Shown here: in pieces, positions 26,338 through 35,539 of the stretch | Position numbering within the stretch: the first letter of the stretch is position 1 | How the letters are laid out: each line of letters begins with the position of its first letter | Source of the DNA: Acetobacterium tundrae | Lineage (GTDB): Bacteria > Bacillota > Clostridia > Eubacteriales > Eubacteriaceae | Reading direction: 5' to 3' | Assembly: GCF_008086615.1 (NCBI RefSeq) | Contig: NZ_RXYB01000004.1 | Span: forward strand, 62,001 to 126,000 | Length of the DNA stretch: 64,000 nt | Notes under the pieces: model-generated | What the model was told of the DNA's origin: nothing | The model's database searches: none | Seen by the model: the letters and a program-made list of their open reading frames with translations, nothing else | Program-made: the position numbers and the translations under genes

Positions 26338-28008
26338 ATGCCAAGAATTATTATAAAAAACGGAGCCGATATAGATCGTGTTTATGAATGTGATCCAGAG
26401 GATAATCTGTATCATTTCATGACCGGACTGAGCTTAATCGATGCACCCTGCGGCGGGGCGGGGTGCTGCGGAAAGTGCAAAGTGAAAATTTTGAAGGGGA
26501 ATGTTATTCCCGCAGATGCCGAAAAAGAATTCTTTTCAGAGCAAGAAACAGCCGAAGGATGGCGTTTGGCGTGTCTGCATACGGTTAAGGGTGAGCTAAC
26601 CCTTGAATTGGAACCGGAAGAGGTCATCGGGAAAATCATCAGCAAGGGTTATTTAAAAGAATTTACTAAAAAACCATATATTTCCAAGCACCTCGATGAA
26701 CTGGGCAATACGCTTGTTATGGCGGGCAATGAAGTGATTGATCGGGAAGTGGGAGATACCAGAAATCGACTTTTTGGTCTCGCTATTGATATTGGGACGA
26801 CCACGGTTGTCGCCGCTCTGATTGATATGTCAAACGGACGTGAACTGACCAGCATGTCCTGTTTAAACGGACAAAAAATCTTTGGACAGGATGTAATTAC
26901 AAGAATAAATTATGCCATGACCCAGAAAAACGGGACATTAATTCAGCAAAAAACGATATTGACAGATTTGAAAAATTTAATTGCGAAGATCATTGCAGAA
27001 TGCTACAGGGAGTATGATTTAACAGCCAATGATATTTATGAAATTACAGTGGGCGGCAATACGACGATGATTCATCTGTTGGCCGGAATTGATCCTTCAT
27101 CAATGGGAACGGCCCCCTATACACCAGGATTTAGAGGCCCCTTGATATTAAGTGGAATAAATGATTTGCAATTGCCGGTATCAAAAAAATGTCTGGTATA
27201 CTGTCTGCCTTCAGTTTCGGCTTTTGTCGGCGGAGATATTACAGCGGGAATTTTAGCCTGCAGCATTCAGCAGAATCCCGGTAACATTCTGTTTATTGAT
27301 ATCGGGACCAATGGGGAAATGGTGCTTTCAAAGGGTGGAAAACTTTCTGCCTGTTCCTGTGCCGCTGGTCCTGCTTTGGAGGGAATGAACATCAGCTGTG
27401 GAATGAGAGCAGCCAATGGCTCTATTGAAGAGGTAAAACTATTAGGTGATGGTGCTGATATCAGTGTGGAGATTTCCGTGATTGGGAACGAAAAACCAAA
27501 AGGTCTTTGTGGCAGCGGACTGCTTTCCGCTGTGGCAGAACTCAACAGAACGGGCATATTACAGAAAAGCGGAAGACTGCTTGATCATCCGCTGGTAGAA
27601 AAAGTGGCGGGTAAAAAACACTTTGTTATTGATCAGGAAAATGATATCTATTTGACCCAGCAGGATATCAGACAGGTGCAGCTTGCAAAAGGAGCGATTC
27701 TTTCCGGGATTCAGGCAATGGTTCAGGCAAATGAAATGACTTTTAGAGAAATCGATCAGGTCATGGTTGCAGGTCAGTTTGGTGCTAATTTAAAAGCAGA
27801 AAGTTTAACCGGTGCCGGACTAATTCCCAGTGAATTGGAAGATGTGATCACTTATGTGGGAAATACTTCGAAATCTGGAGCATATCTTTGTTTGCTATCT
27901 ACAGAAGAAAGAGCAAACGGCGAAAAAATAGTCGATGAAGTCAGCTATATTGAACTATCAAGTCTGGCCGGTTACGAGAAATTATTTATTAAGGCAATGA
28001 AGTTTTAA
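26338..28008 (+). CDS. RACo-type corrinoid-protein reductive activator (2Fe-2S, ASKHA)
   Basis: 556 residues. The N-terminal ferredoxin-like domain binds a [2Fe-2S] cluster through C38, C44, C47 and C79. A linker follows, then the ASKHA-fold DUF4445 region: AIDIGTTTVVAALIDM (phosphate 1), GGNTTMIHLLAGIDP, FIDIGTNGEMVLS and VAGQFGANL near the end. RACo proteins use ATP to return inactive Co(II) corrinoid protein to Co(I). Location after the methyltransferases fits exactly. As the only ASKHA ATPase in the operon it might also serve the double-cubane protein, which normally needs an ASKHA activator, but this is speculation. Confidence 0.92.
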   Translation: MPRIIIKNGADIDRVYECDPEDNLYHFMTGLSLIDAPCGGAGCCGKCKVKILKGNVIPADAEKEFFSEQETAEGWRLACLHTVKGELTLELEPEEVIGKIISKGYLKEFTKKPYISKHLDELGNTLVMAGNEVIDREVGDTRNRLFGLAIDIGTTTVVAALIDMSNGRELTSMSCLNGQKIFGQDVITRINYAMTQKNGTLIQQKTILTDLKNLIAKIIAECYREYDLTANDIYEITVGGNTTMIHLLAGIDPSSMGTAPYTPGFRGPLILSGINDLQLPVSKKCLVYCLPSVSAFVGGDITAGILACSIQQNPGNILFIDIGTNGEMVLSKGGKLSACSCAAGPALEGMNISCGMRAANGSIEEVKLLGDGADISVEISVIGNEKPKGLCGSGLLSAVAELNRTGILQKSGRLLDHPLVEKVAGKKHFVIDQENDIYLTQQDIRQVQLAKGAILSGIQAMVQANEMTFREIDQVMVAGQFGANLKAESLTGAGLIPSELEDVITYVGNTSKSGAYLCLLSTEERANGEKIVDEVSYIELSSLAGYEKLFIKAMKF

Positions 28009-28139
28009 AAAAGTTATTTTGAAAAATGGGTTGAGTATTGATGGCTGCTTAGAAAAAAACATCAATTCTAGAGCGATTGGTATTTCGGAGTTTGGCAATG
28101 ACAAAATTATTATAATGAAAAAACAGGAGGGTATGTATA

Positions 28140-29213
28140 ATGCACAAGGATGATTTAATGACCCCTATTGAGAGGGCTCAGGCTTTGGTAAAAGGGGAAT
28201 CGGTCGACAGAATGCCGATTAGTATGCTTTACGGTGCTCCTGCCCATTCACTTTTGGGTTGGACGAGAAGACAGGAGCAGGAGAATGCCCGTTCTATTGC
28301 CGATGTTCAAGAAAAAATATATGAAGTCTTTGGTTACGATGGGGTAACCGCTAAATATGGACTTCATGGCATGGGAATAGCTTTTGGAGCTAAAATGTCT
28401 AATCCGGAACATCAGCAACCGGCAATTCTGGAACATCCCATTAAAAATATTATGGATTTGAGTATGTTGGATTTAGATCGTGTTACAGTGAAAACAGATC
28501 CCACTGCGAAAAAAGCCTTTGAAGCGGTGAAGATATTAAGAGATGAATTGGGCGATGAGGTAAAATGCGGCATGGGCTTTACTGGCGCTTTTACCTGTGC
28601 ATCTGCGTTAGTAGGTGCAGAACAGCTTTTAAAAGCTCTCCATAAAAAACCTGAACAAGTACATAAACTGTTGGATTTTACCACCCAGGCCTTACTGCAA
28701 CTGGCAGAGCCATTTTTAAAAGAGGGCTTTGGAGTTTCAATAGCTGATCCAGTGGCATCAGGCACAATTCTGACAAAGAAAATGTTTCATGAATTTGTAG
28801 TGCCTTATTCCCAGCGTTTTGTAGAAGGATGCGAGGCGGTTAAGCCGGGACCTATTTGCTGTCATATTTGCGGTGATACAACAAAAGTATTGGAAGAGAT
28901 GGTGGAATGCGGGTATAAAATTCTTAGTCTTGATAATTTGGTGGATTTAAGCGTGGCTAAGGAAAAAGTTGGAGATAAGGTACATCTATTAGGAAATATT
29001 GATCCCATTAGTATTATGCATCAGGGAACACCTGAGCAGGTTAAAGCTAAAGTTGAGGAATGCTGTGAAAAGGCTTGGGACAGCCCCAAGGGATATACCA
29101 TTTGTACCGGATGTGATACTGCTTATGGTACACCTTTGGAAAATTCACTGGCATTTATGGAAGAAGCCCGAAAATGTTCAAAATATCCGATGAAACCAGA
29201 GAATTTTAAATAA
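28140..29213 (+). CDS. UroD-fold methyltransferase C
   Basis: 357 residues; ATG follows aggaggg with good spacing. Hallmarks are GFTGAFTCASALVGAEQLL, ISIADPVASG in slightly altered form, CCHICGDTTKVLEEMV with an H-x-C-G-D variant of the zinc motif, and a late LLGNIDPISIMHQGTPEQV. It is diverged from the other two UroD-fold enzymes of the operon and resembles MtaA/MtbA-like proteins. A 131-base spacer before it holds no clear promoter, so it is probably still in the operon. The TetR gene is convergent, 19 bases away. Confidence 0.85.
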   Translation: MHKDDLMTPIERAQALVKGESVDRMPISMLYGAPAHSLLGWTRRQEQENARSIADVQEKIYEVFGYDGVTAKYGLHGMGIAFGAKMSNPEHQQPAILEHPIKNIMDLSMLDLDRVTVKTDPTAKKAFEAVKILRDELGDEVKCGMGFTGAFTCASALVGAEQLLKALHKKPEQVHKLLDFTTQALLQLAEPFLKEGFGVSIADPVASGTILTKKMFHEFVVPYSQRFVEGCEAVKPGPICCHICGDTTKVLEEMVECGYKILSLDNLVDLSVAKEKVGDKVHLLGNIDPISIMHQGTPEQVKAKVEECCEKAWDSPKGYTICTGCDTAYGTPLENSLAFMEEARKCSKYPMKPENFK

Positions 29214-29232
29214 GATAATAATTGTATTGTTT

Positions 29233-29910
29233 TTATTTTATAAAATATTGGTGAATATCCAACAGGTGGGGATACTTGGCAAACAAGGAATCCACCCGTT
29301 CTTTTGCCTTTTGAATAATGTCAGTCGTGCGTTTCGGATTTCGATCATATCCCAGACAATAGTACATTAAATCAACTGAATGGATCAGCGATTCTTCATC
29401 ACTAAAATCAAAGCTTTCAGTTTGCTTTTGTAGAATGGCACTAAAAGTAGAATAGGTAGTTGCTAAAAAAAGAGTGAGATTTTTTTCTTGATCATAGCTG
29501 TTTGGCTGCATATGGTTAATTAATTTAAGGTAAATCTGCTTAAAGCTACTTGCGTAAATGGCTTCACAGCTAATATTATCCGATTGAGTCATTTTGACAA
29601 AATTGAGCTTTTCAGGATTGGCTGTATTTATGCGCGAATTGAGATTATAAAAACTGACAATGTATAAAAAAATATCTTCATCAGGATTAACAATATATTT
29701 GAGGTAGGTTGATAAAATCTGATAGTCTTCTTTATAAATTTCGATGGCAATATTGCGCTTAGTCTTGAAATGATAGGTGATCAAGCCTTGGCTGATACCT
29801 ATTTCTTGAGCAATGCGACGAAAGCCTACCTGGTAGCCTTCAGTAAAAAAAAGATTTTTGGCAGTATCATAAATAAGTTGTTTGTTTGTTTTTGCTTTAT
29901 TAACACTCAT
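29233..29910 (-). CDS. TetR/AcrR-family transcriptional regulator
   Basis: 225 residues from ATG 29910, with GGAGA upstream on the minus strand; the frame opens 10 codons earlier without support. The N-terminal helix-turn-helix is typical (GFRRIAQEIGISQGLITYHF, residues 28-47). The C-terminal ligand domain is helical with no recognisable ligand. The gene is convergent with the methyltransferase operon. Two related palindromes upstream (29981-29992 and 30030-30041) are likely its binding sites. It may control itself, the adjoining short transcript and perhaps the operon. Confidence 0.88.
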   Translation of the reverse strand: MSVNKAKTNKQLIYDTAKNLFFTEGYQVGFRRIAQEIGISQGLITYHFKTKRNIAIEIYKEDYQILSTYLKYIVNPDEDIFLYIVSFYNLNSRINTANPEKLNFVKMTQSDNISCEAIYASSFKQIYLKLINHMQPNSYDQEKNLTLFLATTYSTFSAILQKQTESFDFSDEESLIHSVDLMYYCLGYDRNPKRTTDIIQKAKERVDSLFAKYPHLLDIHQYFIK

Positions 29911-29943
29911 AGTTTCTCCGTTTCGATAATATAAAATCAATTA

Positions 29944-29972
29944 ATTAAACCACATAAACAAGGAATTATCAA
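29944..29972 (-). promoter_or_regulatory. Promoter of the tetR-type gene
   Basis: On the minus strand TTGATA (29972-29967) and TTTAAT (29949-29944) are 17 bases apart, upstream of the regulator start. Confidence 0.5.
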
Positions 29973-29980
29973 TACTAAGC

Positions 29981-29992
29981 TATGTGTGTATA
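29981..29992. promoter_or_regulatory. Candidate TetR operator 1
   Basis: TATGTGTGTATA differs at two positions from the reverse complement of the palindrome at 30030-30041. It lies just upstream of the tetR promoter. Confidence 0.4.
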
Positions 29993-30001
29993 AAGAAAGG
30001 G

Positions 30002-30030
30002 TTGACGTGTTAATGTTGCAATGATAAACT
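30002..30030 (+). promoter_or_regulatory. Divergent promoter next to tetR
   Basis: TTGACG (30002-30007) and TAAACT (30025-30030) with a 17-base spacer. The -10 is weak. The palindrome at 30030-30041 covers the expected start point. Confidence 0.45.
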
Positions 30031-30041
30031 ATACACGTATA
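30030..30041. promoter_or_regulatory. Candidate TetR operator 2
   Basis: TATACACGTATA has perfect TATAC/GTATA arms around two bases and overlaps the start point of the plus-strand promoter, where repressor binding would block transcription. Confidence 0.45.
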
Positions 30042-30167
30042 AATCGATGGTTTGCTAGTTAATCATTTTAGTACAGAAGCGTACCGAAGAAAATAAAATT
30101 TATTGTCGATCAAGGAAATAAGCTAAAGCTCAAAGCGAAGTATCACACCATGATACTTCGCTTTTTT
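30038..30167 (+). ncRNA. Candidate short RNA of about 130 bases between tetR and mcp
   Basis: The plus-strand promoter at 30002-30030 would start a transcript that meets a strong terminator at 30133-30167 without an ORF of note. It could be a regulated small RNA or an attenuated leader of the chemosensory cluster. I recognise no known RNA family. Start point inferred. Confidence 0.35.
30133..30167 (+). terminator. Strong intrinsic terminator before the chemosensory cluster
   Basis: aagcgaagtatca (30133-30145) and tgatacttcgctt (30151-30163) are perfectly complementary with a 5-base loop, followed by T. No plus-strand protein gene lies just upstream. Confidence 0.8.
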
Positions 30168-30189
30168 AAATGCGAATAAAATGTTTTTC

Positions 30190-30218
30190 TTGAAATTTAA
30201 TTGCAACAGTGATAATAT
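30190..30218 (+). promoter_or_regulatory. Promoter of the first MCP gene
   Basis: TTGAAA (30190-30195), 17 bases, TAATAT (30213-30218). It lies after the terminator and about 135 bases before the heptamer repeat. Confidence 0.5.
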
Positions 30219-30352
30219 ATATATGATGAAATCGTAAGGATCGACGTGCATTTTAATAATGCAGATAAATTAGAAAACGAAAGATAATTTAAACGAAGAT
30301 AAAATTATTGACAGACAGAAAAAGTCAGATTATGTCTGAATAATAATGGATT

Positions 30353-30422
30353 AAAAAGTAAAAAGTAAAAAGTAAAAAGTAAAAAGTAAAAAGTAAAAAG
30401 TAAAAAGTAAAAAGTAAAAAGT
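30353..30422 (+). repeat. Ten perfect copies of the heptamer AAAAAGT
   Basis: Seventy bases made of ten uninterrupted 7-base units, ending 26 bases before the ATG of the first MCP gene and just before its ribosome site. Repeats of this kind change copy number by strand slippage. Placed in the 5' untranslated region, a change would alter spacing and mRNA structure rather than reading frame. Confidence 0.9.
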
Positions 30423-30448
30423 AAAATTTGAAAGGCAAAGGTAAAAAA

Positions 30449-32755
30449 ATGGAAAAAAACAGGAGTTTGTTATTAAAAATGGTTCTGTCTATTGGACTTC
30501 CAACTGTAATCGTATTCGCATTAATGATCGGGATACTATTGTATACTGGAAATGCTCAAAGTGTTGTTTGGATAACCGGAGGAATCGGATTGGTTATCAT
30601 GATGGGAGTAATCATTTTAGCATCAAAAGGAATCTCAACTAAAATAAACGACCTAACCGAAGTTGCTAGTCGGCTTGCAATAGGCGATACTGCAATTGAA
30701 CAAAATAGGAGTATTCAAAATTCAAGAGATCGATTAGGCGAACTGAGTTTGGCGATTGCATCAATTGCGGAAAATATGAAAATTCAATCGATTGTTACAG
30801 AGAAGATGGCAGATGGAGACTTAGCAATTGATATTCAACCAATATCTGAAAAAGATCTAATTGGGAAGAATTTGATAATAATAAGAGATTCCATTAAACG
30901 AGTTGAAACAGATACGGCGATGCTTTCAGATTTAACCGGTAGGGGGATTTTTAATAAAAAAGGTAATGCAATTGGAATTACAGGGAATTATAAAAAGATA
31001 ATTGAAAACGTCAATCAGACAATAGATAATGCTGATAATAAGATATTTTGGTATGAGTCAATGCTTGATGCGATTCCTAATCCAATTCTCGTTGCAGACT
31101 TGGATGTAAAATGGGCATTTATAAATAAAATATTGGAAGGAAAATTGCAGGCCGCGGGTATTATTAAAGATCGAGAATCGGTTTATGGAACAGACTGCTG
31201 TGAATTTAACATAGCGGTTTGTAATTCAAAAGAATGTACTGATGCCTGTGCTATATATCAATTAATTTCTAAGGGAATTACAGAAATGAAATTTGAATTC
31301 GAAGGAAGCTATAACCAAAAAAATACAAATTATGTGAAAAATAGAAAGGGCGAAAACATAGGTTATATAGAAATGAGCTCAGACTTAACATCAGTTATGA
31401 GTGGAAGTGTCTATACCAATAAAGAAGTTACACGGTTGAAAAAGAATTTGTTACGTTTAGCAGAAGGTGATTTAGAATTTGATACGAATATTGCTGAAGC
31501 AAACGAATATACGATTGAATTACATGATCAGTTTACAGAAATTGGGGAAAATTTAAATCATGTAAAAAGCTCAATTAGTCAACTAATTGAAGATGCCACC
31601 AAAATAACCACTGCAGCAATTGAAGGAAAACTAGATACACGGGTAGATGAAACAAAATTCAACGGATCATGGAAGACTCTGATTGGCGGTATGAATAATT
31701 TTCTTGAAGAAATTGCAAGACCAACACGAGAGATAGCGGATGTCATGAATAAAATGTCAATTGGAAATTTACAAGTGAATGTTAATGGCGAGTACAAAGG
31801 TGAGTTTGATGAACTAAAGCAATCGGTCAATAATACCGCCGGTAATTTAAACATGGTTGTCTCGAAAATATCTGAGGTAACCAAAAATATTGCTAATGAA
31901 GATCTTGATATTGAAAGTGTTGAAATATGGCAAAATGATTTTGCTGATGTTTCTCATGCATTAAATAAAATTATTGAAACATTAAATTCTTTAATCGGGA
32001 ACATCAATGATGCAGCCAAACAAGTCACCGCAGGCTCCAATCAAGTATCCGATGCAAGTCAGGCGTTAGCTCAAGGTTCGACGGAGCAGGCAAGTTCTGT
32101 ACAGGAGTTATCAGCCTCGATAGCAGAAATTGCTGATCAGACGAAACAAAATGCTATGAATGCGAACAAAGCCAAAGACTTGACAACGGATGTTCAGGAG
32201 TACGCAACTAAAGGCAATGCACAAATGGCAGAAATGCAGAATTCAATGACTGAAATCAATAAATCTTCCAGTGACATATCAAAAATTATTAAAGTCATTG
32301 ACGACATTGCTTTCCAGACGAATATCTTGGCTTTGAATGCTGCTGTTGAAGCTGCGCGAGCCGGACAACATGGTAAGGGATTTGCCGTAGTTGCAGAAGA
32401 AGTACGTACTTTGGCAGCACGAAGTGCGGAAGCTGCCAAGGAAACATCAGGTCTTATTGAAGGATCCATCGAAAAGGTAAAAGACGGGACAAAAATTGCG
32501 GATGAAACAGCAGCAGCTCTTAATGAAATCGTTGAAGGAATCGTCAAAGTAACAGATTTAGTCGGAAATATTGCAGAAGATTCGAATGAACAGGCTTCTG
32601 GTATTGCCCAGGTCAACATGGGGATTGAGCAAGTTGCTCAGGTGGTTCAAAATAATTCGGCAACGGCTGAACAGAGTGCAGCTGCCAGTGAAGAGCTTTC
32701 CGGTCAGGCAGAAATGTTAAAAGAAATGATCGGACAATTCCAATTAAGAAAATGA
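30449..32755 (+). CDS. Methyl-accepting chemotaxis protein 1 with Cys-cluster PAS domain
   Basis: 768 residues from ATG 30449; a TTG seven codons upstream is less likely. Two adjacent membrane helices (about 8-28 and 34-55) leave almost no outside domain, so sensing is internal. HAMP-like repeats flank a PAS domain at about residues 200-320, in which a cysteine cluster ([18 protein letters not shown]) could hold a metal, Fe-S cluster or redox switch. The C-terminal signalling domain has the invariant hairpin [20 protein letters not shown]. It is a tandem paralogue of the next gene, with nearly the same C-terminal 250 residues. First gene of the chemosensory cluster. Confidence 0.9.
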   Translation: MEKNRSLLLKMVLSIGLPTVIVFALMIGILLYTGNAQSVVWITGGIGLVIMMGVIILASKGISTKINDLTEVASRLAIGDTAIEQNRSIQNSRDRLGELSLAIASIAENMKIQSIVTEKMADGDLAIDIQPISEKDLIGKNLIIIRDSIKRVETDTAMLSDLTGRGIFNKKGNAIGITGNYKKIIENVNQTIDNADNKIFWYESMLDAIPNPILVADLDVKWAFINKILEGKLQAAGIIKDRESVYGTDCCEFNIAVCNSKECTDACAIYQLISKGITEMKFEFEGSYNQKNTNYVKNRKGENIGYIEMSSDLTSVMSGSVYTNKEVTRLKKNLLRLAEGDLEFDTNIAEANEYTIELHDQFTEIGENLNHVKSSISQLIEDATKITTAAIEGKLDTRVDETKFNGSWKTLIGGMNNFLEEIARPTREIADVMNKMSIGNLQVNVNGEYKGEFDELKQSVNNTAGNLNMVVSKISEVTKNIANEDLDIESVEIWQNDFADVSHALNKIIETLNSLIGNINDAAKQVTAGSNQVSDASQALAQGSTEQASSVQELSASIAEIADQTKQNAMNANKAKDLTTDVQEYATKGNAQMAEMQNSMTEINKSSSDISKIIKVIDDIAFQTNILALNAAVEAARAGQHGKGFAVVAEEVRTLAARSAEAAKETSGLIEGSIEKVKDGTKIADETAAALNEIVEGIVKVTDLVGNIAEDSNEQASGIAQVNMGIEQVAQVVQNNSATAEQSAAASEELSGQAEMLKEMIGQFQLRK

Positions 32756-32957
32756 CAAAAACTCAAAGTGTGATTAAAATGTATTGATTGAAAACAAATA
32801 ACAACGGTGATATCATTATATCGTTTCGTTTTGATGATTCTGTGCGCATTTATACAATACACTGAAATAAAAAATATTATTAAAAATGCGGATAATACCA
32901 TAAAAACAATAATAATATAAATAAAGTGGGAGAACATTGGAGAAAAAGGGGAGAGAA

Positions 32958-35258
32958 ATGGAAAAAAGAAAGAATTTGTTGTCAAAAATGATTCTGTCTA
33001 TTGGATTACCGATTGCAATTTTATTTGCAGTAATGGTTGGAATATTGTTTTTTGCTGAAAATCAGTTTGACGATATTCAAAGCCTTATACTGTTAACTGG
33101 TGGAATTGGTCTGGTAATCATGATTGGCATAATCATTTTTGCAATGACAAACATTTCAAATAAAATATCAAAGCTTGCTGAAGCTGCTGATAGGCTTGCA
33201 ACAGGAGATATAGATGTTGATGTAAATATTCAAAATTCAAATGATCAATTAGGTGATCTGGGTTTAGCGATTACTACAGTCGCTGAGAATATCAAAACTA
33301 TTTCTATTGCTGCAAAGAAGATGGCGGATGGAGATTTATCGGTTGAAATATTGCCAAATTCCGAAAAAGATTTACTTGGTAAGAGTTTGCTGACTATCAG
33401 CAATTCTGTTAAACAACTTGAGACTGAAACCGCCACGACTGCGGGTTTAGCAAAAATCGGAAATTTTGATAAAAGAGTCAATGTCAAAGAGCTTTCGGGT
33501 GATTATAAAACGCTGATCGAAAATGTGAATACGACCATGGATGCAATTACTGGCAAGATGGAGCTTTATCTGGCAATCGTTGATGCACTACCTTACCGAG
33601 TGACAACCATGGATAAAGACAGGAAGATTATCTTTGTTAATAAAACGCTTGAGGATTTGATGAAACTGACTGGTGCAGCAGAAAATCGGGAATCAATCTA
33701 CGGAGTAGATTGTAATACATGCAATTTAGACATGTGTAACACTGAAGACTGCGGCATTAGAAGACTTCTTGAAAAAGGTTTGACTGAGTATCCTTTCGAA
33801 TTTATGAACAGGTTTTACAGAATGGATACCGTGGATATGAAGGACAAAAATGGAGATTCAATAGGTTTTGTTGAGATATCTCATGATACAACCCCAACGA
33901 TGAGTGTTAATGTTTATACTGAAAGAGAAGTAAAAAGATTGGCCAGCAATCTGCTGAATATGGCAGACGGGGATTTTGACTTTGATATGAATATTGCGGA
34001 AGTTGGGGAGTATACAGTTGAAATAAATAACGAGTTTAAAACGATTGAACTGAGTTTAGGGTTAGTGAAAAAATCAATCGGTACCTTGATTGAGAATGCA
34101 ACACAACTCACTACCGCAGCCATCGAAGGAAAACTGGAGATAAGAGCGGATGAAACTAAATTCAAGGGATCATGGAAAGAACTCATCGGTGGCATGAATG
34201 ATATACTGGAAGAAGTTTCGAAACCGCTTAAAGAGGTTTCTGAAGTGTTCCCTTTACTTCTGGTAGGAAATTTAAAAGCGACTGTTAATGGCTCATACCA
34301 GGGTGAATTTGAAAAATTAAAACAGTCGGTCAATAATGTTGGCAAAGTTTTAGACTTTGTTATCAGTGATATTTCAAATGTTACGGGTCAAATGGCTGAT
34401 GGAAATTTAAATGTTGAAAATATAAGAGAATACGATGGTGATTTCAATGCCATTTCTATTGCAATTAATGAGATCATCAAGTCATTAAATTTACTGTTGG
34501 GTAATATTGATGATGCCGCCCAACAGGTCACAGCAGGCTCAAATCAAGTATCTGATGCCAGCCAGTCTTTAGCTCAGGGTTCGACGGAACAGGCGAGCTC
34601 AGTACAGGAGTTATCAGCCTCAATTGCAGAAATTGCAGATCAGACAAAGAATAATGCAGTTAATGCAAATAGAGCCAAAGAATTGACGACGGATGTTCAG
34701 GAATATGCTGCTAAAGGGAATGCACAAATGTCTGAAATGCAGAATTCAATGGCAGAAATCAACAAATCTTCCAGTGACATATCAAAAATTATTAAAGTCA
34801 TTGATGACATTGCCTTTCAGACGAATATCCTGGCTTTAAATGCTGCTGTTGAAGCAGCACGGGCTGGACAGCATGGTAAAGGTTTTGCCGTGGTTGCGGA
34901 AGAAGTTCGTACTTTGGCAGCACGAAGTGCGGAAGCAGCCAAAGAAACATCTGGTCTTATTGAAGGATCTATTGATAAGGTGGAAGCTGGAACAAAGATT
35001 GCGGATGAAACAGCAGCTGCTCTTGATAAAATTGTTGAGGGAATTGTCAAAGTAACAGATTTAGTCGGAAAGATTGCAGAAGATTCGAATGAACAGGCTT
35101 CTGGTATTGCCCAGGTCAACATGGGGATTGAGCAGGTGGCGCAAGTTGTTCAAAACAACTCGGCAACTGCAGAACAAAGTGCAGCAGCGAGTGAAGAACT
35201 GTCTAGTCAGGCACAGATTTTAAAAGAAATGATTGGACAATTCCAATTAAGGAAATGA
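32958..35258 (+). CDS. Methyl-accepting chemotaxis protein 2 with Cys-cluster PAS domain
   Basis: 766 residues from ATG 32958 (ggggaga upstream). Same layout as MCP 1: two close membrane helices, HAMP, PAS, HAMP-like repeats and signalling domain. Its PAS insert reads [15 protein letters not shown] (C-x2-C-x4-C-x4-C), more regular than in MCP 1. The last 250 residues differ from MCP 1 at only a small number of positions, while the sensory halves have diverged strongly. This points to duplication followed by gene conversion or strong selection on the part that binds CheA/CheW. A strong terminator follows. Confidence 0.9.
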   Translation: MEKRKNLLSKMILSIGLPIAILFAVMVGILFFAENQFDDIQSLILLTGGIGLVIMIGIIIFAMTNISNKISKLAEAADRLATGDIDVDVNIQNSNDQLGDLGLAITTVAENIKTISIAAKKMADGDLSVEILPNSEKDLLGKSLLTISNSVKQLETETATTAGLAKIGNFDKRVNVKELSGDYKTLIENVNTTMDAITGKMELYLAIVDALPYRVTTMDKDRKIIFVNKTLEDLMKLTGAAENRESIYGVDCNTCNLDMCNTEDCGIRRLLEKGLTEYPFEFMNRFYRMDTVDMKDKNGDSIGFVEISHDTTPTMSVNVYTEREVKRLASNLLNMADGDFDFDMNIAEVGEYTVEINNEFKTIELSLGLVKKSIGTLIENATQLTTAAIEGKLEIRADETKFKGSWKELIGGMNDILEEVSKPLKEVSEVFPLLLVGNLKATVNGSYQGEFEKLKQSVNNVGKVLDFVISDISNVTGQMADGNLNVENIREYDGDFNAISIAINEIIKSLNLLLGNIDDAAQQVTAGSNQVSDASQSLAQGSTEQASSVQELSASIAEIADQTKNNAVNANRAKELTTDVQEYAAKGNAQMSEMQNSMAEINKSSSDISKIIKVIDDIAFQTNILALNAAVEAARAGQHGKGFAVVAEEVRTLAARSAEAAKETSGLIEGSIDKVEAGTKIADETAAALDKIVEGIVKVTDLVGKIAEDSNEQASGIAQVNMGIEQVAQVVQNNSATAEQSAAASEELSSQAQILKEMIGQFQLRK

Positions 35259-35300
35259 TAAAAATTAAGATTTATAAATAGAAAGCATGATTTATTAACT

Positions 35301-35358
35301 AAAACTCTTTTTTCGGTAAAATCAATTTATGATTTAATCCGAAAAAAGAGTTTTTTTT
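35301..35358 (+). terminator. Intrinsic terminator after MCP 2
   Basis: aaaactcttttttcgg (35301-35316) pairs with ccgaaaaaagagtttt (35339 on), then a T run. The two MCP genes are therefore probably a separate unit from cheA. Confidence 0.85.
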
Positions 35359-35539
35359 GAAGTCAGGGAGACCAAAGTGAACTATTAAATCGCTTTCATC
35401 ATTTGTAATAATAATGTTAACCTCTACACATTTGATGAATATTTAAAGTGATTAAGGGTAATAGTAATGTATATTGTAAAAAAAAATCCCGATTATTAAC
35501 TTAAGGGAATAAATAATTTGGATGTGGAGGTGAAAAAAA

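Noticed and set aside
30353-30422. CRISPR-like array
   Set aside because: The units are 7 bases with no spacers; it is a simple tandem repeat. No cas gene is present.
30168-30448. c-di-GMP riboswitch before the MCP cluster
   Set aside because: The conserved core of either c-di-GMP class is not visible in the leader.
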